NCBI RefSeq assembly: GCF_014229095.1
Contig: NZ_JAARZC010000001.1
Coordinates: 310,001 to 374,000, forward strand
Direction of reading: 5' to 3'
Origin: Listeria cossartiae subsp. cayugensis
GTDB lineage: Bacteria; Bacillota; Bacilli; Lactobacillales; Listeriaceae
Length of the DNA: 64,000 nt
Position numbers and translations under genes: made by a program. A model generated the notes under the pieces. That model saw only the letters and a program-made list of their open reading frames with translations, was not told the origin of the DNA and searched no databases. The first letter of the stretch is position 1; every line of letters starts with the position of its first letter. Positions 47,100 to 55,737 of the stretch are shown in pieces.

Positions 47100-48189
47100 A
47101 CACCAATTAAGTAAGAAATTATTTTTCGCAGGTTTGGTGCTATTTATTATCGGTGCGATCGGCGTGGCTATCACAATGAACACAGGCAATATGATTGAAA
47201 AAGGAGAACCACTTACACAGCAGTGGGATTTAGCAAACGAAAATATTAATACGATTGCTTTTTCTTCCGAGCGAGATGTATTCATTGAATGGAAAGAAAG
47301 CACAACTGGAAAAAATTATATCGAATTAAAAGGAAATTACTCCGCAAATGATAAAAAAGCAATCCAAAAATTAGAGCCAGTTTCCGAAGATGGAACTTCA
47401 TTTAATATTACGGTTCCAGAAGAAGATGATTGGTATAACAACTTTGGCAAAATCTATGCTTACGGCAAACAAAAAGTAACAGTTTACTTAACGAAAAATA
47501 CAAAAGTGGCTGATTTAGAAGTGAAATCTCATTCAGGAGATATTAATGTGGCCGATTTTAACGTAAAGAAATTTGTTAGTTCAACAAATTCTGGTGAGTT
47601 GAAAGTGACTAATCTCCAGGCTGATACTGCTCAAATGGCTACTTCTTCCGGTGATTTAAAATTAGCTACTATTAAAGCAAATACAGCGATTGAAACAGGT
47701 TCTGGCAAGACAGAAATTACTAATTTAACCGGCGATTTAGAAGTAAATGGTGGTTCTGGTGATGTTACTGCTAGCGGAGTCAAAGCGAAAAAACTTAAAA
47801 TCGCAATCGATTCTGGGGATATTGAATTGACTGATAGTGTAACAGATCTGGCCGTGTTAACAACGAGTTCCGGCGATATTGATGCTAATACAAATGGTAT
47901 AGTGCAAGCAGAATCTAATTCTGGATCCATTGAACTTGAGGGCGTAACAAATGACCTCACCGCTAAAACAAGCTCAGGAGATGTGGATGCAGCATTTATC
48001 AAACAAGTAAAAAATATCAGTATCAATACAGATTCTGGTGAAGTGGAACTAGAAATACCAGGTGATTTTAAAGCTATTTACGAAACAAGTAGCAATTCCG
48101 GTAGTGTCAAAGTTCCAACGAGTGATTCGAATACAGCAAACCGCGTAACAGTAAAAACAAGTTCTGGTGATATTAAAATCAAAAAATAA
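47092..48189 (+). CDS. DUF4097 family protein, beta-helix of SSGD repeats
   Basis: A 365-residue protein with an N-terminal membrane helix (KLFFAGLVLFIIGAIGVAI, about 9-27). The extracellular region is built of about a dozen repeats with SGDI, SGEL, SSGDL, GSGDV and SSGDV cores, spaced 18-22 residues, typical of a right-handed DUF4097 beta-helix. I chose the ATG at 47092 with AAAGGAGG 8 bases upstream, overlapping the previous stop. The function is unknown; its context suggests sensing or protecting the envelope. Confidence 0.85.
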   Translation: MRKHQLSKKLFFAGLVLFIIGAIGVAITMNTGNMIEKGEPLTQQWDLANENINTIAFSSERDVFIEWKESTTGKNYIELKGNYSANDKKAIQKLEPVSEDGTSFNITVPEEDDWYNNFGKIYAYGKQKVTVYLTKNTKVADLEVKSHSGDINVADFNVKKFVSSTNSGELKVTNLQADTAQMATSSGDLKLATIKANTAIETGSGKTEITNLTGDLEVNGGSGDVTASGVKAKKLKIAIDSGDIELTDSVTDLAVLTTSSGDIDANTNGIVQAESNSGSIELEGVTNDLTAKTSSGDVDAAFIKQVKNISINTDSGEVELEIPGDFKAIYETSSNSGSVKVPTSDSNTANRVTVKTSSGDIKIKK

Positions 48190-48198
48190 AAAATCCGT

Positions 48199-48229
48199 GC
48201 GCTAATTATTTAATTAGCGCATTCTTTTT
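48199..48229 (+). terminator. Terminator of the PadR operon
   Basis: GCGCTAATTA (48199-48208) pairs with TAATTAGCGC (48211-48220), then ATTCTTTTT. Confidence 0.85.
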
Positions 48230-48254
48230 GTTAAAAAGGGGTAAAGTCAGATAA

Positions 48255-48792
<538 letters not shown>

Positions 48793-48794
<2 letters not shown>

Positions 48795-48843
48795 AAAAAT
48801 GTCTATTCTAGTTGAATAAATCAATTAGGATAGACATTTTTTT
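48793..48843. terminator. Bidirectional terminator
   Basis: AAATGTCTATTCTA and TAGGATAGACATTT pair with one G-U pair, flanked by A- and T-runs, between convergent genes. Confidence 0.85.
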
Positions 48844-49228
48844 ATTTTGTAGCAGCTCTCCCGCTAGTCGTTTTTCCACCGCGTAAGAAGAAGAAAATCA
48901 CGGCTAATATCGCCATAATTACTCCTGCAAGAACGGAAACGCCAACTGAAATGAGCATGCCGGAAACTTGGATAATGCTTAGGATGATGACTGCTGCAAC
49001 AACCCCGTAAGCAAATCCCCATATGGCAAATGTGAAATAGCTAGCTTTTTTGCTAAATCCGTAGAATATTTCGCCTAACGTAGAGGCAACTAAAATCACC
49101 GGAGCAGCAAAAAGTATTGCTGAAAAGACAAGTTGTGGTGTGACATTTTCATAGAGGATGGTTTCGACTAACAGTGCAGAAAAAATACCTAAAACAAAAA
49201 TTGATAAATAAGCAATAATAAAACGCAT
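48842..49228 (-). CDS. Four-helix membrane protein, unknown
   Basis: A 128-residue hydrophobic protein with about four helices (LSIFVLGIFSALLVETILY, VFSAILFAAPVILVASTL, ISVGVSVLAGVIMAILAVIFF) and a basic tail. I do not recognise a family. It follows the DUF4870 gene by 52 bases, so the two may be cotranscribed. A GGAGG site precedes its start. Confidence 0.65.
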   Translation of the reverse strand: MRFIIAYLSIFVLGIFSALLVETILYENVTPQLVFSAILFAAPVILVASTLGEIFYGFSKKASYFTFAIWGFAYGVVAAVIILSIIQVSGMLISVGVSVLAGVIMAILAVIFFFLRGGKTTSGRAATK

Positions 49229-49280
49229 GAAAAAAACCTCCTAAAGTACACTATATTATAGCATAAATTAGGAAGTTAGC

Positions 49281-49625
49281 TTAACATCTAGCCCAGTTAT
49301 CGTCATTCCTCTTTACGATACGTGTAATACCCCGAATCATGTTGAAAATGAGTATCGATACATTTAGAAAAACGATAAAAAATACAGTGGCTAAAGCAAG
49401 AAAGTGAATGGTGTCCGCGCTATTGGTACTAAATGGAACATTGTTATAAAGTAAAATTATAACAATAAGACCAGCGACAAATGTTGTTTGCGTGAGGAGC
49501 GCCCATTTTACATGATGCCGTATTTCTTTATCTTTATTTGTACACCAGATAATCGCGGGAGCAATAACCGGAGCGAAGAAAAGACTAAAATAACTAAGCG
49601 CACTAATAATTTTTTTATCTAACAT
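49281..49625 (-). CDS. DUF4870-type small membrane protein (YvlA-like)
   Basis: A 114-residue protein with about three helices. LSYFSLFFAPVIAPAIIW followed by HHVKWALLTQT is the DUF4870 pattern, as in B. subtilis YvlA. Function unknown. It is upstream of the 128-residue membrane protein in the same direction. Confidence 0.72.
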   Translation of the reverse strand: MLDKKIISALSYFSLFFAPVIAPAIIWCTNKDKEIRHHVKWALLTQTTFVAGLIVIILLYNNVPFSTNSADTIHFLALATVFFIVFLNVSILIFNMIRGITRIVKRNDDNWARC

Positions 49626-49736
49626 TTCTCATCTATCCTCTCATTTGTTTATAAGTCTAGTATAGCGGGGAAAGAGAAAGGAAACCATCGAATTAGGTGA
49701 CGATATGTAATTGAAAATGACAGTTTTGTCATGTAA

Positions 49737-49772
49737 AAACGCCCCTTCGAAAAAAATCAAAGAGACGTTTCT
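49737..49772 (-). terminator. Terminator of the MATE gene
   Basis: Minus strand AAACGTCTCTT pairs with AAGGGGCGTTT through G-U pairs, then TTTTTAC. Confidence 0.65.
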
Positions 49773-51113
49773 TTATATGACTGATTTTAAAGACCAAACT
49801 TTACTGCGCCATCTACGGTACATTAAAACGGCTCGAACGCCTTCATCAATAATGTACGCCAGCCAAACACCAACGAGCCCAAGCCCAGCAGAGATCCCAA
49901 GTACATAGGAGAACGGCAAACTAACAATCCACATAACAATCAGTCCACATATAAATGGAAAACGGACATCGCCAGTAGAATTCAGACTGCTAATGATAAT
50001 AATATTCGTGGCACGTCCAAGCTCAAGGAAAATCGAAAGCAAGAACAGTTCTTTCGTCATCGCAATGATTTCGGTATTCGTTGTAAATAGTCGCATAATC
50101 GGCTCAGCAAAGAGATAAATTGACACGCTGACTACAATCGCAACGACTAGCCCAATTTTCCAACTGCGTAAACCTTGTTTGTAAGCTTTATCAATTTCTT
50201 TCGCACCAACCGCGCGACCGATAATGATTTGCGAGGCTTGACCGAGCGCGATAGCAAAGAGTGCAACAAACTGGCTCACAGTCGAAGCATAGACTTTTGT
50301 TGTAAGTGCTTCTGTGCCTAAAATCGCAATGATTGCCGTAACAACAAGCTGAGAACCAGCGTACGATAAGTTTTCCCCAGCAGAGGGAAGACCTAGTCGT
50401 AAAATCGAATAAAGTAGTTTTTTGGAAACTTGCTCCAATTTTTTGAAATGGAACGTGTAACCGATATATTTTCTGAGCATCCAAATGGCTAGACCCATTC
50501 CGACGAAGTTAGCGACAGCAGTAGAAATTCCGACACCTGCCACGCCGTAATCTAAGTATGCAAGCGGGCCGTAAAGAAATAAGTAATTACCGACAACATT
50601 AATAATACTAATCGTCACAGGAACAAGAATCGATTGCCTCACATAACCGTGCGCCCGGAGAATTGGCAAAATCGAAGCATGAATCGCGATAACAACCGAA
50701 CTCCCACCGATAATTTCTAAAAATGGTGCGCCGACTTGGACTAAATGAGGATCAATTCCCATCCAAGTCAGGAAATTTTTCGACATAAAAATGAAAATAA
50801 TACTCATCACAATGCCAATTAAGAAAGCCACCACTAAACCATTTGTAATCACATTCTCGATTTCTTTATGTTTTTTCGCACCGATCATTTGTGCAACGAT
50901 AATCTGCACACCAACACTGATGAAGCCGTAAATAATAATAGAAATAACAAGAATCTGATTAGCAACCCCAGTCGCAGCAACCGCATCATCCGAATAATGC
51001 CCCAGCATAAAGACATCGATATAACTAATCATCAGTCGTAAAAATTGCTCCAGAAAAATCGGCCAAGCAAGTGTAAAAAGACTTATACTGGCGACCTTAT
51101 GTACTGAATTCAC
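49773..51113 (-). CDS. MATE family multidrug efflux protein
   Basis: A 446-residue inner-membrane antiporter with 12 predicted helices: PIFLEQFLRLMISYIDVFMLGHYSDDAVAATGVANQI at the N-terminus and the repeated half from about 230 (GLPSAGENLSYAGSQLVVTAII). It expels drugs or toxins using Na+ or H+. It is divergent from the MarR/ABC operon; transcription in that direction passes over this gene in L. monocytogenes (see findings). Confidence 0.92.
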   Translation of the reverse strand: MNSVHKVASISLFTLAWPIFLEQFLRLMISYIDVFMLGHYSDDAVAATGVANQILVISIIIYGFISVGVQIIVAQMIGAKKHKEIENVITNGLVVAFLIGIVMSIIFIFMSKNFLTWMGIDPHLVQVGAPFLEIIGGSSVVIAIHASILPILRAHGYVRQSILVPVTISIINVVGNYLFLYGPLAYLDYGVAGVGISTAVANFVGMGLAIWMLRKYIGYTFHFKKLEQVSKKLLYSILRLGLPSAGENLSYAGSQLVVTAIIAILGTEALTTKVYASTVSQFVALFAIALGQASQIIIGRAVGAKEIDKAYKQGLRSWKIGLVVAIVVSVSIYLFAEPIMRLFTTNTEIIAMTKELFLLSIFLELGRATNIIIISSLNSTGDVRFPFICGLIVMWIVSLPFSYVLGISAGLGLVGVWLAYIIDEGVRAVLMYRRWRSKVWSLKSVI

Positions 51114-51211
51114 TTATTTCCCTCCCTTCTTTTTCTAACACAATTAAAGCCATTATAAGGCAATTAAAGTTAAAAGTATAGATTAATTTCAAAAAGACGC
51201 CAAGATATTAC

Positions 51212-51257
51212 TTGACAAAAAATAGATATTTTATATAATTAGTTAGGTAAACTAATT
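51212..51257 (+). promoter_or_regulatory. Promoter and operator of the MarR-ABC operon
   Basis: TTGACA (51212-51217), 16-base spacer, TATAAT (51234-51239). The perfect inverted repeat AATTAGTT-AGGTA-AACTAATT (51237-51257) covers the -10 and start site, a classic MarR autoregulatory operator. Confidence 0.75.
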
Positions 51258-51280
51258 AAATGATAGAAAGAAGTGGAGAA

Positions 51281-51742
51281 ATGTCTTCGAAAAATCAAGA
51301 CTTGGGGCACTCAGTAATTAAGGCTTTCATGAATTTTAAGCATGCTGAATTAAAAAGTTTCCAAATTCCAGGTTACAGTAAATCTGAAACAAGATTTATT
51401 TTTATTTTATCTCGCGGGCTTAAAAGTAAAGGGCCGAAAATTCGTGTTTCCGATCTTGGTCACATGCTTAGAATTTCAAAACCAAGCGTAACGCAAATGA
51501 TGCAATCTTTAGAAGGAAAAGGACTCATTAAACGCGTTCAAAACCCTGAAGATAAGCGCTCGATGTATGTTGAATTAACGGAAGTCGGCGCAGCAGTATC
51601 AGAAAAAATGCTCGATGAGTTTCAGGCTAGTTTTGAAGATATGCAGGAATTTTTAGGCGAAGACGACATGCAAAAATTGATTACGCTCCTAGAGAAACTT
51701 ACAGATTACTTAAACACAAAATCCGAAAATAAGGAGGCATAA
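51281..51742 (+). CDS. MarR family transcription regulator
   Basis: A 153-residue winged-helix repressor: ETRFIFILSRGLK, RVSDLGHMLRISKPSVTQMMQSLEGKGLIKR and the wing QNPEDKRSMYVELT. It is first gene of an operon with two ABC exporter genes and probably represses it, opening on drug binding. I chose the ATG at 51281; the in-frame ATG at 51260 would lie about 14 bases after the start site with no ribosome binding site. Confidence 0.9.
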   Translation: MSSKNQDLGHSVIKAFMNFKHAELKSFQIPGYSKSETRFIFILSRGLKSKGPKIRVSDLGHMLRISKPSVTQMMQSLEGKGLIKRVQNPEDKRSMYVELTEVGAAVSEKMLDEFQASFEDMQEFLGEDDMQKLITLLEKLTDYLNTKSENKEA

Positions 51743-51749
51743 ACCGCAA

Positions 51750-53474
51750 ATGATGAAATTGATGAAAAGATTAAAACCTTATTGGCTGAGCATTACGGCC
51801 GTATTAGTCCTTACTTTCGGGCAAGTTATCGGACAGCTTTATTTGCCGACCTTGATGTCTAACATTATTGATAAAGGCGTTGTAAATGGCGATACAGATT
51901 ATATTTGGAGCACTGGGATGCAGATGCTACTCATATCGTTCGCCTCTGTTATCTTGTCGGTTATCGTCGTCTATCTCGCGTCGAAAATTTCGATGGGATT
52001 CGGGAAAGACTTACGCGATAAAATTTTTACTAAAGTAGAGGACTTTTCCTTACAAGAATTTGATAAAGTAGGAACTTCCTCGTTGATTACGAGAACGACA
52101 AATGATGTTGTCCAAATCCAAAATGTTCTTTATATGATGATGCGTCTAATGGTAATGGCGCCAATCATGTTACTCGGCGGTATTATTATGGCTGTCGGAC
52201 GTGACGCGAAACTATCACTTATTTTTGTCGTTGTTTTACCACTACTGCTTCTATTAGTAGTTGTTCTAGGTGGCAAAGCAATGCCAATGTTTAAATCATT
52301 ACAAAAGAAAATGGACAAATTAAACCGTGTTATTCGTGAAGGTTTAACTGGTATTCGTGTTGTTCGCTCCTTTAACCGTAACGAAGACGAACTCGAAAAA
52401 TTTGAAGAAGCGAATGCGGACTATGCGACAACTGCAATTAAAGTCAACCGCTTGTTGTCACTAATGAGTCCGTTAATGATGCTGCTTATGAATTTAACTT
52501 CCATCGCGATTGTTTGGATTGGTTCGATTTTTATTGGTAATGGTGATATGCAAGTAGGGGACTTGATGGCGTTTATTCAATACGCGATGCAAATTATGAT
52601 GTCCTTCATGATGCTTTCGGCCGTGTTTATTATGATTCCACGTGCTGGGGCTTCCGCGGAACGTATCAACGAAGTACTAGACATGGAAGCAGAAATACTT
52701 AACCCTGAAAATCCAAAAACAAGTACACCACCAGCAAAACTTTCTTTTGAAAATGTAACTTTCCGTTATGAAGGTGCTGAAAAACCAGTAATTGAAGATA
52801 TTTCATTCGAAGCAAATGCTGGTGAAACCGTCGCAATCATCGGAAGCACTGGCGCTGGGAAGTCCACTTTAATTAACATGATTCCACGCTTTTACGATGT
52901 CGAAAGTGGTGTTGTAAAAATTAATGGGATTGATGTTCGCGAAATGGACCAATCCAGTTTGCGCCAAAAAATTGGACTTGTACCGCAAAAAGCCGTTTTA
53001 TTCACTGGAACGATTGCTTCTAATATGCGCTACGGGAAAGAAGATGCGACTGATGAAGAAATCTGGGAAGCGCTTCGAACTGCTCAAGCCGAAAACTTTG
53101 TATCCAAACTGTCAAACGGGCTTGGTAGTCGCGTAGAACAAGGCGGAAATAACTTCTCTGGTGGACAAAAACAACGCCTTTCCATCGCGCGTTCATTAAT
53201 TAGAAAACCAGAAATTTATATCTTTGATGATAGCTTCTCCGCGCTCGATTTCAAAACAGATGCGAAACTGCGTGAAGCTTTAAAAGCGGAAACAACGGAA
53301 GCCGTGACACTCATTGTCGCACAGCGGATTACGTCTGTTGTTAACTCCGACCAAATCATCGTTCTAAATGAAGGTAAAATTGCCGGCATTGGAACACATG
53401 AAGAATTAAAAGAATCAAACCAAATTTATCAAGAAATTATGAGGTCACAGCTGTCAGAGGAGGAAATCGCATGA
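51750..53474 (+). CDS. Heterodimeric ABC exporter, degenerate-site half
   Basis: A 574-residue half-transporter: six membrane helices (about 1-310) then a nucleotide-binding domain. Walker A is GSTGAGKST (about 371-379), the signature FSGGQKQR is standard, but Walker B ends FDDSFSALD (Asp instead of the catalytic Glu) and the H-loop reads VAQR (Gln for His). These are the marks of the degenerate-site subunit of LmrCD-type multidrug exporters. Its stop overlaps the next start by four bases. Confidence 0.92.
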   Translation: MMKLMKRLKPYWLSITAVLVLTFGQVIGQLYLPTLMSNIIDKGVVNGDTDYIWSTGMQMLLISFASVILSVIVVYLASKISMGFGKDLRDKIFTKVEDFSLQEFDKVGTSSLITRTTNDVVQIQNVLYMMMRLMVMAPIMLLGGIIMAVGRDAKLSLIFVVVLPLLLLLVVVLGGKAMPMFKSLQKKMDKLNRVIREGLTGIRVVRSFNRNEDELEKFEEANADYATTAIKVNRLLSLMSPLMMLLMNLTSIAIVWIGSIFIGNGDMQVGDLMAFIQYAMQIMMSFMMLSAVFIMIPRAGASAERINEVLDMEAEILNPENPKTSTPPAKLSFENVTFRYEGAEKPVIEDISFEANAGETVAIIGSTGAGKSTLINMIPRFYDVESGVVKINGIDVREMDQSSLRQKIGLVPQKAVLFTGTIASNMRYGKEDATDEEIWEALRTAQAENFVSKLSNGLGSRVEQGGNNFSGGQKQRLSIARSLIRKPEIYIFDDSFSALDFKTDAKLREALKAETTEAVTLIVAQRITSVVNSDQIIVLNEGKIAGIGTHEELKESNQIYQEIMRSQLSEEEIA

Positions 53475-55288
53475 GTGGTCCAGGTCCCGGTGGTGGAATG
53501 AGAATGCAAACAACCGCCAAACCAAAGAACTTTAAACAAACACTATTTCGACTTCTTAGCTATATGAAACCTCGTTCTGTCGCAATCATTGTCGTATTTA
53601 TCTTTGCGATTTTATCCACGATTTTCAATATTTTCAGCCCGAAAGAACTCGGAAAAGCAACAACCGAAATTTTTAAAGGTGTTATGAGTCAAGATGGTAT
53701 TAACAACGATAAGATTTTCAATATATTAATGATTGTTTTAGTTTTATATCTTGGTAGCTCCTTATTTAGCTTCATTCAGCAATACGTCATGTCGAGTGTT
53801 GCGCAACGTACCGTTTATGATATGCGGAAAGATTTAAAGGCGAAAATGGCCCGACTTCCGCTGAAATATTATGATACGCGCTCAAATGGTGATATTCTTA
53901 GTCGTTCTGTTAATGACATGGATAACATCGCGAACACGTTACAACAATCACTAACGCAAGCCATTACAGCGATTGTCCAAATGATTGGTGTCTTAATTAT
54001 GATGCTAACAATCAGTTGGCAAATGACGCTAATCGTTCTAGTAACAGTTCCAATCAGTATTATTTTGGTTGCGATTATTGCTGGTAGATCACAACGTTAC
54101 TTTGGGGCACAACAACGCAATCTTGGTATTTTAAATGATACTGTAGAAGAAACTTACGGCGGCCAAACGATCATTAAAGCCTTTGGTCAAGAAAAGAAAA
54201 CCTTAGTAAAATTTGATGAAGTCAATGAAGATTATTTTAAAGCAGCTAAAAAAGCGCAATTTATTTCCGGGATTATGATGCCGGTAATGCAATTCGTTGG
54301 TAACTTAGGTTATGTAGGTGTCTGTGTGGCCGGTGGTATTTTTGTTACTAACGGAACACTTCAAGTTGGGGATATTCAATCATTTACGCAATATGTCCAA
54401 TTATTTACGCAACCAATTTCCAGCGTAGCAAACATCGCCAATATCATTCAATCCACTATTGCTTCAGCAGAACGTGTATTTGAAATGATGGATGAAGAAG
54501 AAGAAAAAGACGAAATTCCAGCAAATATTAACCAAGTTGCTGGCGAAGAACACAGCATTGTATTCGACCACGTGAAATTCGGATACACTCCGGATAAACC
54601 ACTGATGACTGATTTGAATATTCATGTTGAAGAAGGTCAGATGGTAGCAATCGTTGGTCCAACTGGTGCTGGTAAAACAACCATTATCAACTTGCTGATG
54701 CGTTTTTATGACGTGGATGGTGGTCAGATTCGGATGAAAGGTATTGATACACGCGATATGACCAAAGATGCCGTCCGCGAAAAATTTGGGATGGTGCTGC
54801 AAGATACGTGGTTATTTAACGGAACGATTGCAGAAAATATCGCATACGGTCGCGAAGGCGCAACGAAAGATGAAGTTATCGGAGCAGCAAAAGCCGCTTA
54901 CGCAGATGATTTCATCCGTCGACTTCCAAATGGTTATGATACTGTCTTAAATGAAGAAGGTTCTAACATTTCGCAAGGTCAAAAACAACTTCTAACAATT
55001 GCCCGCGCGATTTTATCAGATCCATCTATCCTAATTTTAGATGAAGCGACTTCTAGCGTAGATACTCGGACAGAATTAAATATTCAACTTGCGATGGGGA
55101 ATCTGATGGAAGGGCGCACAAGCTTCGTTATTGCCCACAGACTTTCCACCATTCGTGATGCAGACTTAATTCTCGTTATGAATCACGGTAGCGTTATCGA
55201 ACAAGGAACACATCAAGAATTACTTGATGCAAAAGGCTTCTACGCTGATCTTTACAACAGTCAGTTTACCGGAGCTCAAGCAGTTTAA
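53471..55288 (+). CDS. Heterodimeric ABC exporter, catalytic half
   Basis: A 605-residue half-transporter with six membrane helices and a nucleotide-binding domain. Walker A is GPTGAGKTT (about 397-405), Walker B ILDEATSSVD keeps the catalytic Glu, and the H-loop is VIAHRLSTI. The signature is altered to ISQGQKQL. Its normal Walker B and H-loop pair with the normal signature of the partner; its own weak signature forms the second, degenerate site. Together the two make a multidrug exporter. Confidence 0.92.
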   Translation: MSGPGPGGGMRMQTTAKPKNFKQTLFRLLSYMKPRSVAIIVVFIFAILSTIFNIFSPKELGKATTEIFKGVMSQDGINNDKIFNILMIVLVLYLGSSLFSFIQQYVMSSVAQRTVYDMRKDLKAKMARLPLKYYDTRSNGDILSRSVNDMDNIANTLQQSLTQAITAIVQMIGVLIMMLTISWQMTLIVLVTVPISIILVAIIAGRSQRYFGAQQRNLGILNDTVEETYGGQTIIKAFGQEKKTLVKFDEVNEDYFKAAKKAQFISGIMMPVMQFVGNLGYVGVCVAGGIFVTNGTLQVGDIQSFTQYVQLFTQPISSVANIANIIQSTIASAERVFEMMDEEEEKDEIPANINQVAGEEHSIVFDHVKFGYTPDKPLMTDLNIHVEEGQMVAIVGPTGAGKTTIINLLMRFYDVDGGQIRMKGIDTRDMTKDAVREKFGMVLQDTWLFNGTIAENIAYGREGATKDEVIGAAKAAYADDFIRRLPNGYDTVLNEEGSNISQGQKQLLTIARAILSDPSILILDEATSSVDTRTELNIQLAMGNLMEGRTSFVIAHRLSTIRDADLILVMNHGSVIEQGTHQELLDAKGFYADLYNSQFTGAQAV

Positions 55289-55292
55289 ATGT

Positions 55293-55330
55293 AAAAAGAC
55301 AATGTGGCTAGTCGCTGCATTGTCTTTTTT
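55293..55330 (+). terminator. Terminator of the ABC exporter operon
   Basis: AAAAAGACAATG pairs with CATTGTCTTTTT, then T-run. Confidence 0.85.
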
Positions 55331-55403
55331 TGAGCAGAAAATTTGTTTGCTGGTGGATTAGGCGGTATGGTAAGTAAAGAAGAAATTGAAGAGGTGAAAA
55401 TAG

Positions 55404-55703
55404 ATGTATCAATCGATTACGGCAAATGATTTAGAGCAAGAATTAAAAAACGCACAGCTTAATATACTAGATGTCAGAGATGCAGATGCTTTTGTTGAGG
55501 GACACATTCCAAATGCAATCAACATTCCAATCAATGAACTACCAGAAAAAATAGCAACCCTTGATAAAGAGCAAGCTTATACGATTATTTGTTACGCGGG
55601 AGGTCGTTCTGAGCGCGCGAGTCAATTTTTAGCGGCAGAAGGCTTTGCTGTAACGAATGTAATGGGCGGTATGGGTGCCTTTCACGGGACAGTTACTCAA
55701 TAA
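55404..55703 (+). CDS. Rhodanese-like domain protein
   Basis: A 99-residue single-domain rhodanese: LDVRDADAFVEGHIPNAINIP and the active-site loop ICYAGGRSERAS with its cysteine (near residue 70). It carries sulfur or acts as a redox switch. Single gene with GAGGTG upstream. Confidence 0.9.
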   Translation: MYQSITANDLEQELKNAQLNILDVRDADAFVEGHIPNAINIPINELPEKIATLDKEQAYTIICYAGGRSERASQFLAAEGFAVTNVMGGMGAFHGTVTQ

Positions 55704-55704
55704 G

Positions 55705-55736
55705 AAAAGAAGCTACTTAATCGTAGCTTCTTTTTA
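55705..55736. terminator. Bidirectional terminator
   Basis: AAAAGAAGCTAC (55705-55716) pairs with GTAGCTTCTTTT (55723-55734) between the rhodanese gene and the convergent internalin-like gene. Confidence 0.85.
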
Positions 55737-55737
55737 T

